Below are positions 8,442 to 17,421 of a DNA stretch of 64,000 nucleotides, piece after piece. The notes beneath the pieces are model-generated. The model had not been told where the DNA came from. It ran no database searches and worked only from the letters and a program-made list of their open reading frames with translations. Position 1 is the stretch's first letter, and each line of letters begins with the position of its first letter. This DNA comes from Aureimonas sp. AU20 (GTDB lineage: Bacteria > Pseudomonadota > Alphaproteobacteria > Rhizobiales > Rhizobiaceae). Location of the stretch: NCBI RefSeq assembly GCF_001442755.1, contig NZ_CP006367.1, forward strand, positions 2,232,001 to 2,296,000. Reading direction: 5' to 3'. A program made the translations under genes and the position numbers.

Positions 8442-9062
8442 ATGTCCCGAACTTTTGCCTATGTCCGCGTCTCCACCAACGGCCAGACCACTGAGAACCA
8501 GATCGGCGAAATCCAACAGGCCGGTTTCGACATTCACGCGCGGCGGGTTGTCTCCGAAACGGTCTCCGGTTCTATGGCCGCCGCCCAGCGCGAAGGGTTC
8601 GCTCGGCTTCTCGATCGAATGGAGGAGGGCGACATCCTGGTGGTTACCAAGATGGATCGGCTCGGCCGCAACTCGATGGACGTGCGGACGACGGTCGAGT
8701 TGCTCGCAGGCATGGGCGTGAAGGTCCACTGCCTGGCGCTCGGCGGTGTTGATCTGACAAGCTCGACCGGTCGCATGACCATGAGCGTCATCAACGCGGT
8801 CGCCGAATTCGAGCGCGACCTTTTGATCGAACGCACTCAGGCAGGCCTGATCCGGGCAAAGGAGCAGGGAAAGGTCCTCGGGCGCCCGCGGAGCTTGACC
8901 GTTGCGCAGAAGCAAGTGGTTTGCGAGAAGCTAGGGGAGGGGGCCTCGGTCTCCAAGCTCTCGCGCGACTATGGCGTCAGCCGGCAGACCATTCAAAGGG
9001 CTCGAGACGAAGCCACGGGTCTGAGGGCCAGTCCCGAAATGGATGAGGTGGCGGAGGGATAG
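8442..9062 (+). CDS. Serine recombinase (resolvase/invertase family)
   Basis: A 206-residue small serine recombinase. The catalytic Ser11 sits in YVRVSTNGQT; LVVTKMDRLGRN and the conserved RMTMSVINAVAEFERDL helix follow; the C-terminal helix-turn-helix is SVSKLSRDYGVSRQTIQRAR. This is full length for Tn3 resolvase or Hin-like invertases. The 265-bp gap upstream may hold its own site, but no repeated half-sites were clear. It sits between a toxin-antitoxin pair and a gene stub, fitting a mobile-element remnant. Confidence 0.9.
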   Translation: MSRTFAYVRVSTNGQTTENQIGEIQQAGFDIHARRVVSETVSGSMAAAQREGFARLLDRMEEGDILVVTKMDRLGRNSMDVRTTVELLAGMGVKVHCLALGGVDLTSSTGRMTMSVINAVAEFERDLLIERTQAGLIRAKEQGKVLGRPRSLTVAQKQVVCEKLGEGASVSKLSRDYGVSRQTIQRARDEATGLRASPEMDEVAEG

Positions 9063-9167
9063 GCAAGGTTCTGCGATCAGGTAGGGACGGCGGCTTTGCG
9101 CCCATCTCAGCCGTTCGGATTGATCCCGCGCGATCCTGAAACCTGCCGTTCGTGAACTGAGTTCAGA

Positions 9168-9365
9168 ACGGCGGTCAAGGCCGCCTTCGCCCATGATGGT
9201 CCGGCGCTGGTGGACGTGGTGACGGAAACGCTGGAACTCGCGCTGCCGCCCAAGATCCAGCTCGCGCAGGCCGCAGGCTTCAGCCTCTACTCACTGCGGG
9301 CCATCATGAGCGGGCGGGGCGACGGGGTGGCGGAACTGGCCGACGCCAACCTGTTCCGTCGATAG
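9168..9365 (+). pseudogene. Pyruvate oxidase/dehydrogenase (thiamine-diphosphate enzyme), C-terminal stub
   Basis: About 65 residues in one frame, with [20 protein letters not shown] then [20 protein letters not shown] and [16 protein letters not shown], ending in TAG 9363-9365. This order (PALVDVV, Pro-Pro-x-Ile, AxGFSLYxL, SGRGD) is the C-terminal end of PoxB-like ubiquinone-dependent pyruvate dehydrogenases. An in-frame stop lies just upstream and the roughly 500 preceding residues are missing, so this is a deletion remnant. It starts about 105 bp after the recombinase gene. Confidence 0.7.
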
Positions 9366-9549
9366 ATCAGCCCGTTAACTGCAACCAAGAGTTATGCTTT
9401 CGTCTGGCTACCTTCCTTCCCGGGTCTGCCTATGCTCGGCAGGTGCGAGCGCGCAGGCCTGTGACCTGTCATCGCCCCGTCCCGGTTGATCCGTCGCGAT
9501 CCAGGTTCGGGCGGTGACAGGCTCCTGGCGCGGGAAAGGGGAGAGGGGC

Positions 9550-10956
9550 ATGGCGGATCGGACCTACGTGACGGGGCTATGGCGCAACGTGGAAGCTGCC
9601 ACGGGCACGGCCAACCGCGGCTTCCAGTTCGTCGGCCTCGTGCAGCCCGATCCGTCGGGCCGGGGCTACGAGCTGACGCCGGAAACCGCGCTGGCCGCCT
9701 CGCAGTCGGTGGAATGGATGCGCGACCCTGCGATGGGGTTGGTCCACTCCTACGCGCAGTTCCAATACGATCAGCTGACCGCCGCCGTTCGCGCCAAGGG
9801 GCTGGCGGCGGACGACGAGGCGATCGGCAGCGATGCCGGGGATCGCTTCGTCATGGCGGGCGGCGACGACAAGGTCTATGCGCGGGCCGGCCACGACTGG
9901 ATCGACGGCGGCGCGGGCAACGATCTCCTGTTCGGTCAGGACGGCGACGACACGATCATCGGCGGCGCCGGTTCGGATCGCATCGACGGTGGCGCCGGCA
10001 CGGACCGGATCGTGCTGGACGGGTTGGACGGGGCCGGCTTCCAGCTCTTCCGCAGCGCCAACACGGTCTATGCCATCGATCTCCGGCATGGGTTCGTTGA
10101 TACGATCGTGGAAGCGGAGATCTTCGCGGCGCCGGAGCAGGCCGTCGATCTCGCATCCGTGGCACGGTTCGACCCGCTGACCTACGCCGCGGGCTACAAC
10201 GATCTCGCCCAGGCGCTACGCACCGACGGCGAAGCGGCGACCGCCCACTATATCGCGCATGGCGCGGCCGAGGGGCGCCATCGTCAGGGCTTCGACGCCG
10301 CGCAGTATCTGAAATCCTACGGTGATCTAAAGGCTGTCTTCGGAGACGATCTCGCCGGGGCGACGCGGCATTTCCTGTCGCATGGGGTGGACGAGCACCG
10401 CCTTCCCGAAAACCCGCTCGTCTATATCGCGAGCTTTGCCGACCTCATCGCCGCCTTCCATGGCGGCTCGCGCGAGACCCTGGCGGCCAGCGGGCTCGGC
10501 CATTACCAGACGAGCGGCTTTGCGGAAGGGCGGCGCGACGCCATCACCTTCGAAGCCAAGCAATATCTCGAAAACTACGCCGATCTGCGACAGGCTTTCG
10601 GCGCCGACACCGAGGCGGGCACCGCGCATTACATCAACCGCGGCTCCGCCGAGCACCGCCTCGCCAGCGATCCGCTTCTCTACGTCGCCTCGTCCGAGGA
10701 CCTCACGCGCGCCTTCGGCGGGGCGAGCGCGAGCCATGAAAGCGTCGCGGCGGAGGGGCTCCAACACTACGAGGCGATCGGTTATCGCGAGGGGCGGGCG
10801 ACGCAAGGGTTCGACGTCGACGCCTATCTCAACCGCTACGCCGACCTGCGCGCCGCCTTCGCGGACGGGCAAGGCGGTTACGACGAGGACGCGGCCCTGC
10901 TTCACTACATCCGCAACGGATTTGGGGAAGGTCGAAGCGACGACTGGCTGATCTGA
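9550..10956 (+). CDS. RTX (haemolysin-type) calcium-binding protein with six tail repeats
   Basis: A 468-residue protein from ATG 9550, preceded by a strong GGGGAGAGGGG ribosome region; an in-frame start 12 codons upstream has no such support. Residues about 95-160 hold RTX nonapeptides (GGDDKVYAR, GGAGNDLLFGQ, DGDDTIIGGAGSDRIDGG), which bind Ca2+ and guide type I secretion. From about residue 205 to the end there are six repeats of 40-50 residues of the form Y-x3-Y-x-DL-x2-AFG ... HYI-x2-G-x2-EGR. No catalytic domain is seen and there is no Sec signal, so it is probably an exported matrix or adhesion protein. No ABC/HlyD exporter is nearby. Confidence 0.75.
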   Translation: MADRTYVTGLWRNVEAATGTANRGFQFVGLVQPDPSGRGYELTPETALAASQSVEWMRDPAMGLVHSYAQFQYDQLTAAVRAKGLAADDEAIGSDAGDRFVMAGGDDKVYARAGHDWIDGGAGNDLLFGQDGDDTIIGGAGSDRIDGGAGTDRIVLDGLDGAGFQLFRSANTVYAIDLRHGFVDTIVEAEIFAAPEQAVDLASVARFDPLTYAAGYNDLAQALRTDGEAATAHYIAHGAAEGRHRQGFDAAQYLKSYGDLKAVFGDDLAGATRHFLSHGVDEHRLPENPLVYIASFADLIAAFHGGSRETLAASGLGHYQTSGFAEGRRDAITFEAKQYLENYADLRQAFGADTEAGTAHYINRGSAEHRLASDPLLYVASSEDLTRAFGGASASHESVAAEGLQHYEAIGYREGRATQGFDVDAYLNRYADLRAAFADGQGGYDEDAALLHYIRNGFGEGRSDDWLI

Positions 10957-11084
10957 GCCGAGCGGGGACAGCGCACGACCGCGCCTTTCACACGCCTGCT
11001 TTGGCAGCAGTGAAGACCACGCCTTAATCCCTGCGCCGCACGGCTATGCCAGTGGCGGGAGCAGGTGTCGCGCGCTCCTTGTCC

Positions 11085-12065
11085 TTAGTTGAGACTCCGC
11101 AGCCAGTGATAGAATGGCGGCTGTCCGGCTTCGCTGGGCAGGGGTTCGCCCTGAGCGAGGCGGAAGCGGCCCGGGGTGGTGCCGTAGACCTCGCAGAACG
11201 AACGGTTGGCATGGCTGGCCGAGGCGAAGCCCGCCTGGAAGGCCAGTTGCGCGATGCTGGAGCCCTGGTTTTCCGGGCTTTGCAGAAGGCTGCGCAGCCG
11301 CGTCACGCGCCGCTCCTGGATATAGCGGGACACCCCGCCGACCGGCTTGAAGGCGGCGTAAAGCTGGGTGCGCGACACGCCGGCAAGCTTGGCCACGAGC
11401 GCGGGCGTCAGGTCGCGCCGGCCTAGATGAGCTTCCACGACGACGCGCACGCGGTCCAGCATGGCCGGCGTGTCGATCGGGGGGTCGGCGGCGTCCCTGT
11501 CGAACCGCAGCGCCAGCGCCAGTGCCGTTTCGAAGATTCGCACGACGGACGCGGGATCGGTGCCCGCCTCGTCCAACCGGCGCGAGACGATCGACATCAT
11601 GATGTCGGCAAGGAGGCCGGACTGCTGCTGCCCGAGCACGGTGCCGTGCAGGGCGGCGACATGGATCGTGGCGCGCTCCATCAGGTGGCGTGGCACCGCG
11701 AAAGTCAGGATGCGGGCGTCCTGGGCCAGCGTTCGCTGCGGCCGCGTCAGGTCGAACAGGACGATCTCGCCCGGGCCCGCTTCCGCTTGGCCGCCGGGAT
11801 GCTCGATCCGCATCCGGCCTGACACCACGAGTTGCAGCGTGAAATGCGAAAAGCCGTCGCGCCGCGCGCCGTCGATCGTGCGCTCATGCAGGACATCGTC
11901 GAGCCGACGGTCGAACACGACCAGCGGATCGAGACGACACACCTCGATGCGCGCGCGAAAACGCGGACCCGCCTGCCGGACATCCGTCCCCCCGGCATAG
12001 AGGTCGTGATGCTGTCCGACCGGGTCGAACACATCCGCGCTGGCACTGTCGAAAACGTATCGCAT
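11085..12065 (-). CDS. AraC-family transcriptional regulator
   Basis: A 326-residue protein from ATG 12065. The N-terminal 190 residues are a cupin-like sensing domain of the AraC_binding_2 kind (LQLVVSGRMRIEHPGG, LFDLTRPQRT). The C terminus has the two helix-turn-helix motifs: LVAKLAGVSRTQLYAAF and SIAQLAFQAGFASASHANRS, followed by the signature FCEVYGTTPGRFR. It is convergent with the RTX gene and separated from the cellulose operon by a 739-bp gap. Ligand and targets are unknown. Confidence 0.85.
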   Translation of the reverse strand: MRYVFDSASADVFDPVGQHHDLYAGGTDVRQAGPRFRARIEVCRLDPLVVFDRRLDDVLHERTIDGARRDGFSHFTLQLVVSGRMRIEHPGGQAEAGPGEIVLFDLTRPQRTLAQDARILTFAVPRHLMERATIHVAALHGTVLGQQQSGLLADIMMSIVSRRLDEAGTDPASVVRIFETALALALRFDRDAADPPIDTPAMLDRVRVVVEAHLGRRDLTPALVAKLAGVSRTQLYAAFKPVGGVSRYIQERRVTRLRSLLQSPENQGSSIAQLAFQAGFASASHANRSFCEVYGTTPGRFRLAQGEPLPSEAGQPPFYHWLRSLN

Positions 12066-12804
12066 GGGCAACCGATCGCTGACACGCGATCCTATCGCTC
12101 AATCCCGAAAAAGGGGAAGGCGGAGTCGATCGGCTAGACTGTCGAAGTTGCAAAAGGGCGACGATTTTCACTTCTGGAGCAACTGCGATATTTTGTATTT
12201 AAACTTCAGATCATGGAAGATAACTGCGAGGATCACGTAAGTTGTGCAAGTCTTCTCGCTGTCACGTCGATTGTCATCAGCATTTCTTATAACATCCGCA
12301 GCTCGAAATGGACGTATAACCTTCAGTTCTGATTTTATCGTTAGCCGGGAAAATTTCTTGGTCCCCCACACTCTCGCCCGTCCACGCTGCCCATTGACGC
12401 TAGAGCTCGGTGAGGGAGGCCGCCGGCTCAGCTACCACTGTGCTGCCCTATAGAGGCGAACACGATTTGCCAGTCGATACCTCTCAGCGCGTTGACGCCG
12501 CCGGAGATCCCCTCCGATCAGAAGCGCCTGTTATCCCTAACGCAGGGATAACAGGCACAAGTACTTACTATTAACGAGCGCTTAAATTCAATGCGAAATT
12601 GAGAATCAATATTTCGAAGTCTGCGTCAAATACTGCATGGTTCCAACATATCAAGCAGTTCTGTACGTTCAGGCAATTATCCGGGACGCCCAGGCTATAC
12701 GAAATAAGCCTAGTTAACCCAGGGTCACATTGGAACGCTTATGACTTCAGGACGTGCTGCACGGATCGAACCCGGTGCCAGCCCAACCCCTCGGAGATCA
12801 TTGA
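12066..12804. other. 739-bp intergenic region upstream of the cellulose operon
   Basis: No convincing ORF was found on either strand. Base composition between about 12160 and 12360 and again at 12550-12730 is clearly more A/T-rich than the surrounding genes, as expected for promoter DNA. It contains the perfect hairpin at 12526-12556. It should hold the bcsA promoter and leader as well as the AraC promoter. No specific operator or riboswitch could be identified. Confidence 0.6.
12526..12556. repeat. Perfect 13-bp inverted repeat in the bcsA upstream region
   Basis: GCCTGTTATCCCT and AGGGATAACAGGC pair perfectly around the 5-base loop AACGC. There is no T-run on the plus side. It lies about 250 bp before bcsA and could be an operator, an mRNA leader hairpin or an attenuator. 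The arm AGGGATAACAGG also occurs in bacterial 23S rRNA and in the I-SceI site, but the rest of those contexts is absent. Confidence 0.85.
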
Positions 12805-15048
12805 ATGCGTACCATGGCAACTGGCGCATTGTGGCTGTTCACCGCCGTCTTGAGCCTTTTTCTGATCGCCCAACCCGTGGGCGTGGATACGCAGCTCGCC
12901 TTGGCGGCCTGCGCGATTTCCGTCTCGCTGGCGATCTACCTCCTGCGCCTGCAAGGCGTCTGGCGCACGGTGTTCCTCGCCATCGCGACGGTGGTCGTCC
13001 TGCGCTACGCCTACTGGCGCACCACGACGACGCTTCCCTCGCCCGACGACCTCCTCAACTTCATCCCCGCCATCATCCTCTACCTCGCCGAGATGTATTA
13101 TATCGTGCTGCTCGGCACGAACCTCTTCGTCGTGGCCGATCCGATGAAGCGTCCGCCGGCGCCCCAAGTTCCCGACGACGCCCTGCCGCGCGTCGATATT
13201 TTCGTGCCGTCCTACAACGAGAGCGCTGAAATCCTGGCGCTCACCCTGTCCAGCGCCAAGGCGTTGGACTATCCCGCACACAAGCTGCAGGTCTATCTCC
13301 TCGACGACGGTGGCACGCAGGAAAAGCGCACGGCGCGCGATCCCGCAAAGGCGGCCGAGGCGCAGGCCCGGCATGTCGAGCTTCAGGCCCTCTGCGCCGG
13401 GCTCGGCGTCACCTACGTCACCCGCTCGCGCAACGTCCATGCCAAGGCGGGCAATCTGAACGCGGGCCTCGCCGCCTCGGACGGCGATCTCATCGTGGTC
13501 TTCGACGCCGACCACGCCCCGGCGCGCGAGTTTCTGCGGCAGACCGTCGGCTACATGGTGGCCGATCCCAAGGTCTTCCTGGTCCAGACGCCGCATTTCT
13601 TCTCCAATCCCGACCCGATCGAGAAGAACCTCAAGACCTTCGATCGCATGCCCTCGGAGAACGAGATGTTCTACGGCACGATCCAGAAGGGCCTCGACAA
13701 GTGGAACGCGGCTTTCTTCTGCGGCTCGGCGGCGGTGCTGCGCCGCGCGGCACTGGTGGAGGTCGGTGGCTTCTCCGGTATCACCATCACCGAGGATTGC
13801 GAAACCGCGCTCGACCTGCACTCGCGCGGCTGGAAGAGCATCTATGTCGACCGGTCCATGGTAACGGGCCTGCAGCCGGAAACCCTGTCCAGCTTCATCG
13901 GTCAGCGCTCGCGCTGGTGCCGGGGCATGCTGCAGATCCTGTTCCTGAAGAACGCCGCGCTCATTCCCGGCCTCTCGCTCGCCCAGCGCATCTGCTACCT
14001 CTCGTCGGCCCTGGTCTGGTTCTTCCCGATCATGCGCGTCGTCTTCATGGTCGCACCGCTGCTCTTCATCTTCTTCGACCTGAAGATCTACGACGTGTCG
14101 ACGCAGGAATTCGTCGCCTATGCGCTGACCTATCTCGCGGTCTCCTCCCTGATCCGCAACTATCTCTACGGTCAGGTGCGCTGGCCCTGGATGTCGGAAC
14201 TCTACGAATACGTCCAGTCGGTCTATCTCTTCCGCGCCGTCCTCAGCGTCATCGTCAATCCGCGCCGCCCGACCTTCAACGTCACCTCAAAGGGCGACAC
14301 TCTGGCCGAGGATCGCCTGTCCGAGATCGCCTGGCCCTATTTCGCCATCTTCGCCGTGCTGCTCGGCGCCACCGGTTACAGCCTCTATCGCTACCAGACC
14401 GAGCCGGAGATCGGCGGCATCCTCTTCGTCGTCACGATTTGGAACGTCATCAACCTCCTGCTTGCCGCCGCCGCGCTCGGCGTGGTGACGGAGCGGCGCG
14501 AACGGCGCGGCGCCCCGCGCATCCTGACCAACCGCGTGGCCGAACTGCAGGTCGAGGGACGCTCCCTTCCGGTACGCGTCACCGACATCTCGACCGGCGG
14601 CGTGCGCGTCGAGATCGAAGGCTCGCTCGACACGCTCGCCCCCGGCAGCAAGGCCTCGCTCCGGGTCACGCGCCTCGACGGAACGCTGGCCGGGCTGCTG
14701 CCGGTCGCGATCCGCGCGGTGGAAGGCCAGGGCCATGCCTCGACCGTGGTCGGTCTCGGCTATCGCGCGGCCTATAGCGACTATCCGCTGATCGCCGAGT
14801 TGATGCTCGCCGACATGAGCCCGGTGCGCGACCAGCGCTCGGCCCGCCAGCGCCGCCGCGCCCTGGTCCTCGCCAATGCCAATCTTCTGGTCTGGGCGCT
14901 CGCCTACCCCCTGCGGGCGTTCCGCCACCTCCTGTTCGACAAGCCCTCGGCCGCGCCGGTGGCGGTGGCCGCTCAGGATGTGCTGGCCGTCCCGCCGGTG
15001 CCCGCCCTTTCGTCCGTGTCCGTCGACGCGCAGCCCGCGCAGTCCTGA
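12805..15048 (+). CDS. bcsA: Cellulose synthase catalytic subunit (UDP-forming), BcsA
   Basis: A 747-residue inner-membrane GT2 enzyme that polymerises UDP-glucose into beta-1,4-glucan and passes it through its own channel. Two groups of membrane helices lie at the N terminus; the catalytic domain has DDGG (about residue 166), DAD (234), TED (328) and QRSRW (367-371); more helices follow. A PilZ domain starts near 562 with RRERR and DISTGGVRVEI, the c-di-GMP-binding signature. All key residues are present. The ATG at 12805 fits the usual start. It is first in an operon with bcsB (18 bp downstream), bcsZ and a TPR gene; activity is expected to depend on c-di-GMP. Confidence 0.97.
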   Translation: MRTMATGALWLFTAVLSLFLIAQPVGVDTQLALAACAISVSLAIYLLRLQGVWRTVFLAIATVVVLRYAYWRTTTTLPSPDDLLNFIPAIILYLAEMYYIVLLGTNLFVVADPMKRPPAPQVPDDALPRVDIFVPSYNESAEILALTLSSAKALDYPAHKLQVYLLDDGGTQEKRTARDPAKAAEAQARHVELQALCAGLGVTYVTRSRNVHAKAGNLNAGLAASDGDLIVVFDADHAPAREFLRQTVGYMVADPKVFLVQTPHFFSNPDPIEKNLKTFDRMPSENEMFYGTIQKGLDKWNAAFFCGSAAVLRRAALVEVGGFSGITITEDCETALDLHSRGWKSIYVDRSMVTGLQPETLSSFIGQRSRWCRGMLQILFLKNAALIPGLSLAQRICYLSSALVWFFPIMRVVFMVAPLLFIFFDLKIYDVSTQEFVAYALTYLAVSSLIRNYLYGQVRWPWMSELYEYVQSVYLFRAVLSVIVNPRRPTFNVTSKGDTLAEDRLSEIAWPYFAIFAVLLGATGYSLYRYQTEPEIGGILFVVTIWNVINLLLAAAALGVVTERRERRGAPRILTNRVAELQVEGRSLPVRVTDISTGGVRVEIEGSLDTLAPGSKASLRVTRLDGTLAGLLPVAIRAVEGQGHASTVVGLGYRAAYSDYPLIAELMLADMSPVRDQRSARQRRRALVLANANLLVWALAYPLRAFRHLLFDKPSAAPVAVAAQDVLAVPPVPALSSVSVDAQPAQS

Positions 15049-15066
15049 TCCTAGGGAACCCTGCTC

Positions 15067-17421
15067 ATGACGCATCGCCCGACACCCCGCTGGAAAGCCC
15101 TTCTCGGCGCCTCCGCCCTCGCTCTTCTCGCCCCCACCGCAGCCCCGGCGCTGGCCGGGGCCGCCCAACCCTTCGACCTATCAGTGGCCCCATCGGGCGC
15201 CGACACCGCGCGGCCGGAGGGTGCGCCGGGTCTGGTGCGCCTGCCGGCCGGCGCCTCGGAACTCGCCTTCAACCAGGAGAATCCGCACCGGACCTATCCC
15301 GTCTTCGTCACCGGCGAGGAAAGCACCAAGCCGGCGGAGCTGACGGTGGGCTATTCCAGCACCGTCACCATCGCGCCGGAAAGCTCCTCAATCACCGTTC
15401 TGGTGAACGACGAGGTCGTGGCCGAGCGTCCGCTGACGGTGGGCAGCGACCAGCGCTTCAGCGTGGCGGTTCCCGCCGGCCTGCTTCAGGCCGGGTTCAA
15501 CGCCGTCCAGATCATGGTGCGCCAGTTCCACCGCGTCGATTGCAGCGCGGCGGGCACCTACGAACTCTGGACACGGCTCGACCCGGCGACCACGGGCCTG
15601 CGCTTCGCCCAGACCGCCTCGCGACCGTCCGATCTCGGCGAGTTGCCGGCGCTCGCCCGCAGTCTCGACGGCGAGGTCGCGCTCAACGTCCTCTCGCAGC
15701 CCGGCGCGACCACCGAGGCGACGGGGCGCGCCCTTTCGGCGGTCCAGTCCCTGGCGCTACTCGGCCGCTTCGCCAATCCGCGCGTGCATCTCGGGGGCAC
15801 CCCTGCGGGCGGGATCGACGTCATGGTCGGCACGTTCGAGGAACTGGCCTTCCTGTCGCCGACCAAGCTTGCGCCCAACACGCCCTGGTCCGGCGTTTTC
15901 TTTCTTCCCACCGCCCCCTCCACCGGCCGTCCGGCCCTGGTGGTGACGGGCGCGGGGCAGGGCGATGTCGACTCGGCGCTCGCGGCGCTCGCCAAGGGCG
16001 CACGGGAGGCTCGACCCAACGGGTCGGTGCCCGGTCTCACGGCCCTCGCCAACAGCCGAGGCAGGCCGATCGACGCCGGCCAGTCGGCGAGCTTCGCAGA
16101 GTTCGGCGGCGACACGCGGCCCTTTCCGGGGCATGTCTACCGCGACGAGGTGGCGCTGACGCTGCCGGCCGATTTCTACCCCGCCAATTACGACACGGCG
16201 ACGGTGGTGCTGAACGCTGTCTATGCGGCGGGTCTCTCCTCCGAGGCCATGCTCTTCGTGCGGGCCAACGATCAGATCGTCGCGACGCTCCATCTTTCCT
16301 CGCCGCGCGCCGGCCAGATCAAGGACCAGCGTCTGCGCCTGCCGCTGGAGGTGCTGAAACCCGGCGCCAACCGAATCTCTTTCGAGGCTCTGGTTCCCCG
16401 CGCCGGCGACGCGACCTGCGAGGGCACGGCCAGCAACGAGGCGCCGCGCTTCGCGCTTCTGGGCACGACGCGGATCGACATTCCCTCGCTCGCGCGCATC
16501 GGCCATTATCCCAACCTGTCCGCCACGCTGGCCGGCCTGTCCGATAAAGGCGAGGCGCAGCAGCCCTTGTCGGTCTACGCGCCGGGCGGCGACGCCGTGG
16601 CGCTGGAGGCGGCGGCGACCATGCTCGCCCGCATGGCCGGCGCCTCCGGCACGGTGCGCAAGGTGCAGGTCGTGCGCGCCATGCCGCATGAGGAAAGCGG
16701 CGATCTCCTGGCCGTCGGCACCTATTCCGCGCTGCCGCCTGAACTGATCTCGGCGGTGGAGCGGCGCGGCGCGAGCGCGGACGCAGGCTCGGCCGGGCTC
16801 TTCGCCAGCCTCGCCTCGATCCTGCCGGCGGAGGCCGCCGGCGGCGGATCCGAGCCCTCGCCAATGGACATCCTGAAGAGCATGGACAAGGCCCCGCCCG
16901 GAGCGGACGGGTTCCTGTCCGCCTTCTCGCAACCGGGCGACCTGCTCGGGCGCGCGGGCGAGATCGTGCAGCCCTTGGTCGCGCCGATCGCCAGCGCGGC
17001 GCAGAAATGGTCGGCGGCGGCCTCGCCGCAGGCCCTGCCGCTGCCGGGCGACGCGTTCGTGCTGGCCCAGGTCGCGGCGCCCATCGCCCCCGGCGCTGCC
17101 TGGACGGTGCTCGCCGCGCCGACGCGCGAGGCGCTGGCGGAGGGCTCGCGCCGGCTCGGCGAGCCCGGCGTCTGGCGCATGGTCGCGGGCGCGCGCACGG
17201 AAATTCCGAGCGCGGCGGACGGCGCGCTGCGCATCGCGCAGGGGCCGGACGAGCGCCTGTTCGAGACGCAGGGCTGGACGGTCGGCAACGCCCGTCTGGT
17301 GCTGGCCGGCTGGTTCTCGCGCCACAGCGAGCGTTATGCGGGCTCGGTCATGGGGGCCTCGCTCCTACTGGCGCTTTCGACCTTTCTCCTGCTGCGCCGC
17401 GTCGGGGAGAAGAGCAAGTGA
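15067..17421 (+). CDS. bcsB: Cellulose synthase regulatory/periplasmic subunit BcsB
   Basis: A 784-residue periplasmic partner of BcsA. It begins with a signal peptide (KALLGASALALLAPTAAPAL), has two carbohydrate-binding plus flavodoxin-like modules (for example VDCSAAGTYELWTRLDP and the later ATCEG-containing copy), and ends in a single membrane helix (VMGASLLLALSTFLLL) followed by RRVGEKSK, the tail anchor that docks to BcsA. It guides the glucan across the periplasm. The stop overlaps the GTG of bcsZ by GTGA, so the two are translationally coupled. Length is normal for rhizobial BcsB. Confidence 0.95.
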   Translation: MTHRPTPRWKALLGASALALLAPTAAPALAGAAQPFDLSVAPSGADTARPEGAPGLVRLPAGASELAFNQENPHRTYPVFVTGEESTKPAELTVGYSSTVTIAPESSSITVLVNDEVVAERPLTVGSDQRFSVAVPAGLLQAGFNAVQIMVRQFHRVDCSAAGTYELWTRLDPATTGLRFAQTASRPSDLGELPALARSLDGEVALNVLSQPGATTEATGRALSAVQSLALLGRFANPRVHLGGTPAGGIDVMVGTFEELAFLSPTKLAPNTPWSGVFFLPTAPSTGRPALVVTGAGQGDVDSALAALAKGAREARPNGSVPGLTALANSRGRPIDAGQSASFAEFGGDTRPFPGHVYRDEVALTLPADFYPANYDTATVVLNAVYAAGLSSEAMLFVRANDQIVATLHLSSPRAGQIKDQRLRLPLEVLKPGANRISFEALVPRAGDATCEGTASNEAPRFALLGTTRIDIPSLARIGHYPNLSATLAGLSDKGEAQQPLSVYAPGGDAVALEAAATMLARMAGASGTVRKVQVVRAMPHEESGDLLAVGTYSALPPELISAVERRGASADAGSAGLFASLASILPAEAAGGGSEPSPMDILKSMDKAPPGADGFLSAFSQPGDLLGRAGEIVQPLVAPIASAAQKWSAAASPQALPLPGDAFVLAQVAAPIAPGAAWTVLAAPTREALAEGSRRLGEPGVWRMVAGARTEIPSAADGALRIAQGPDERLFETQGWTVGNARLVLAGWFSRHSERYAGSVMGASLLLALSTFLLLRRVGEKSK

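Noticed and set aside
12526..12556. I-SceI-like homing site
   Set aside because: The arm shares AGGGATAACAGG with the I-SceI site and with 23S rRNA, but the flanks differ and no intron, endonuclease or rRNA gene is nearby. Kept only as a hairpin.
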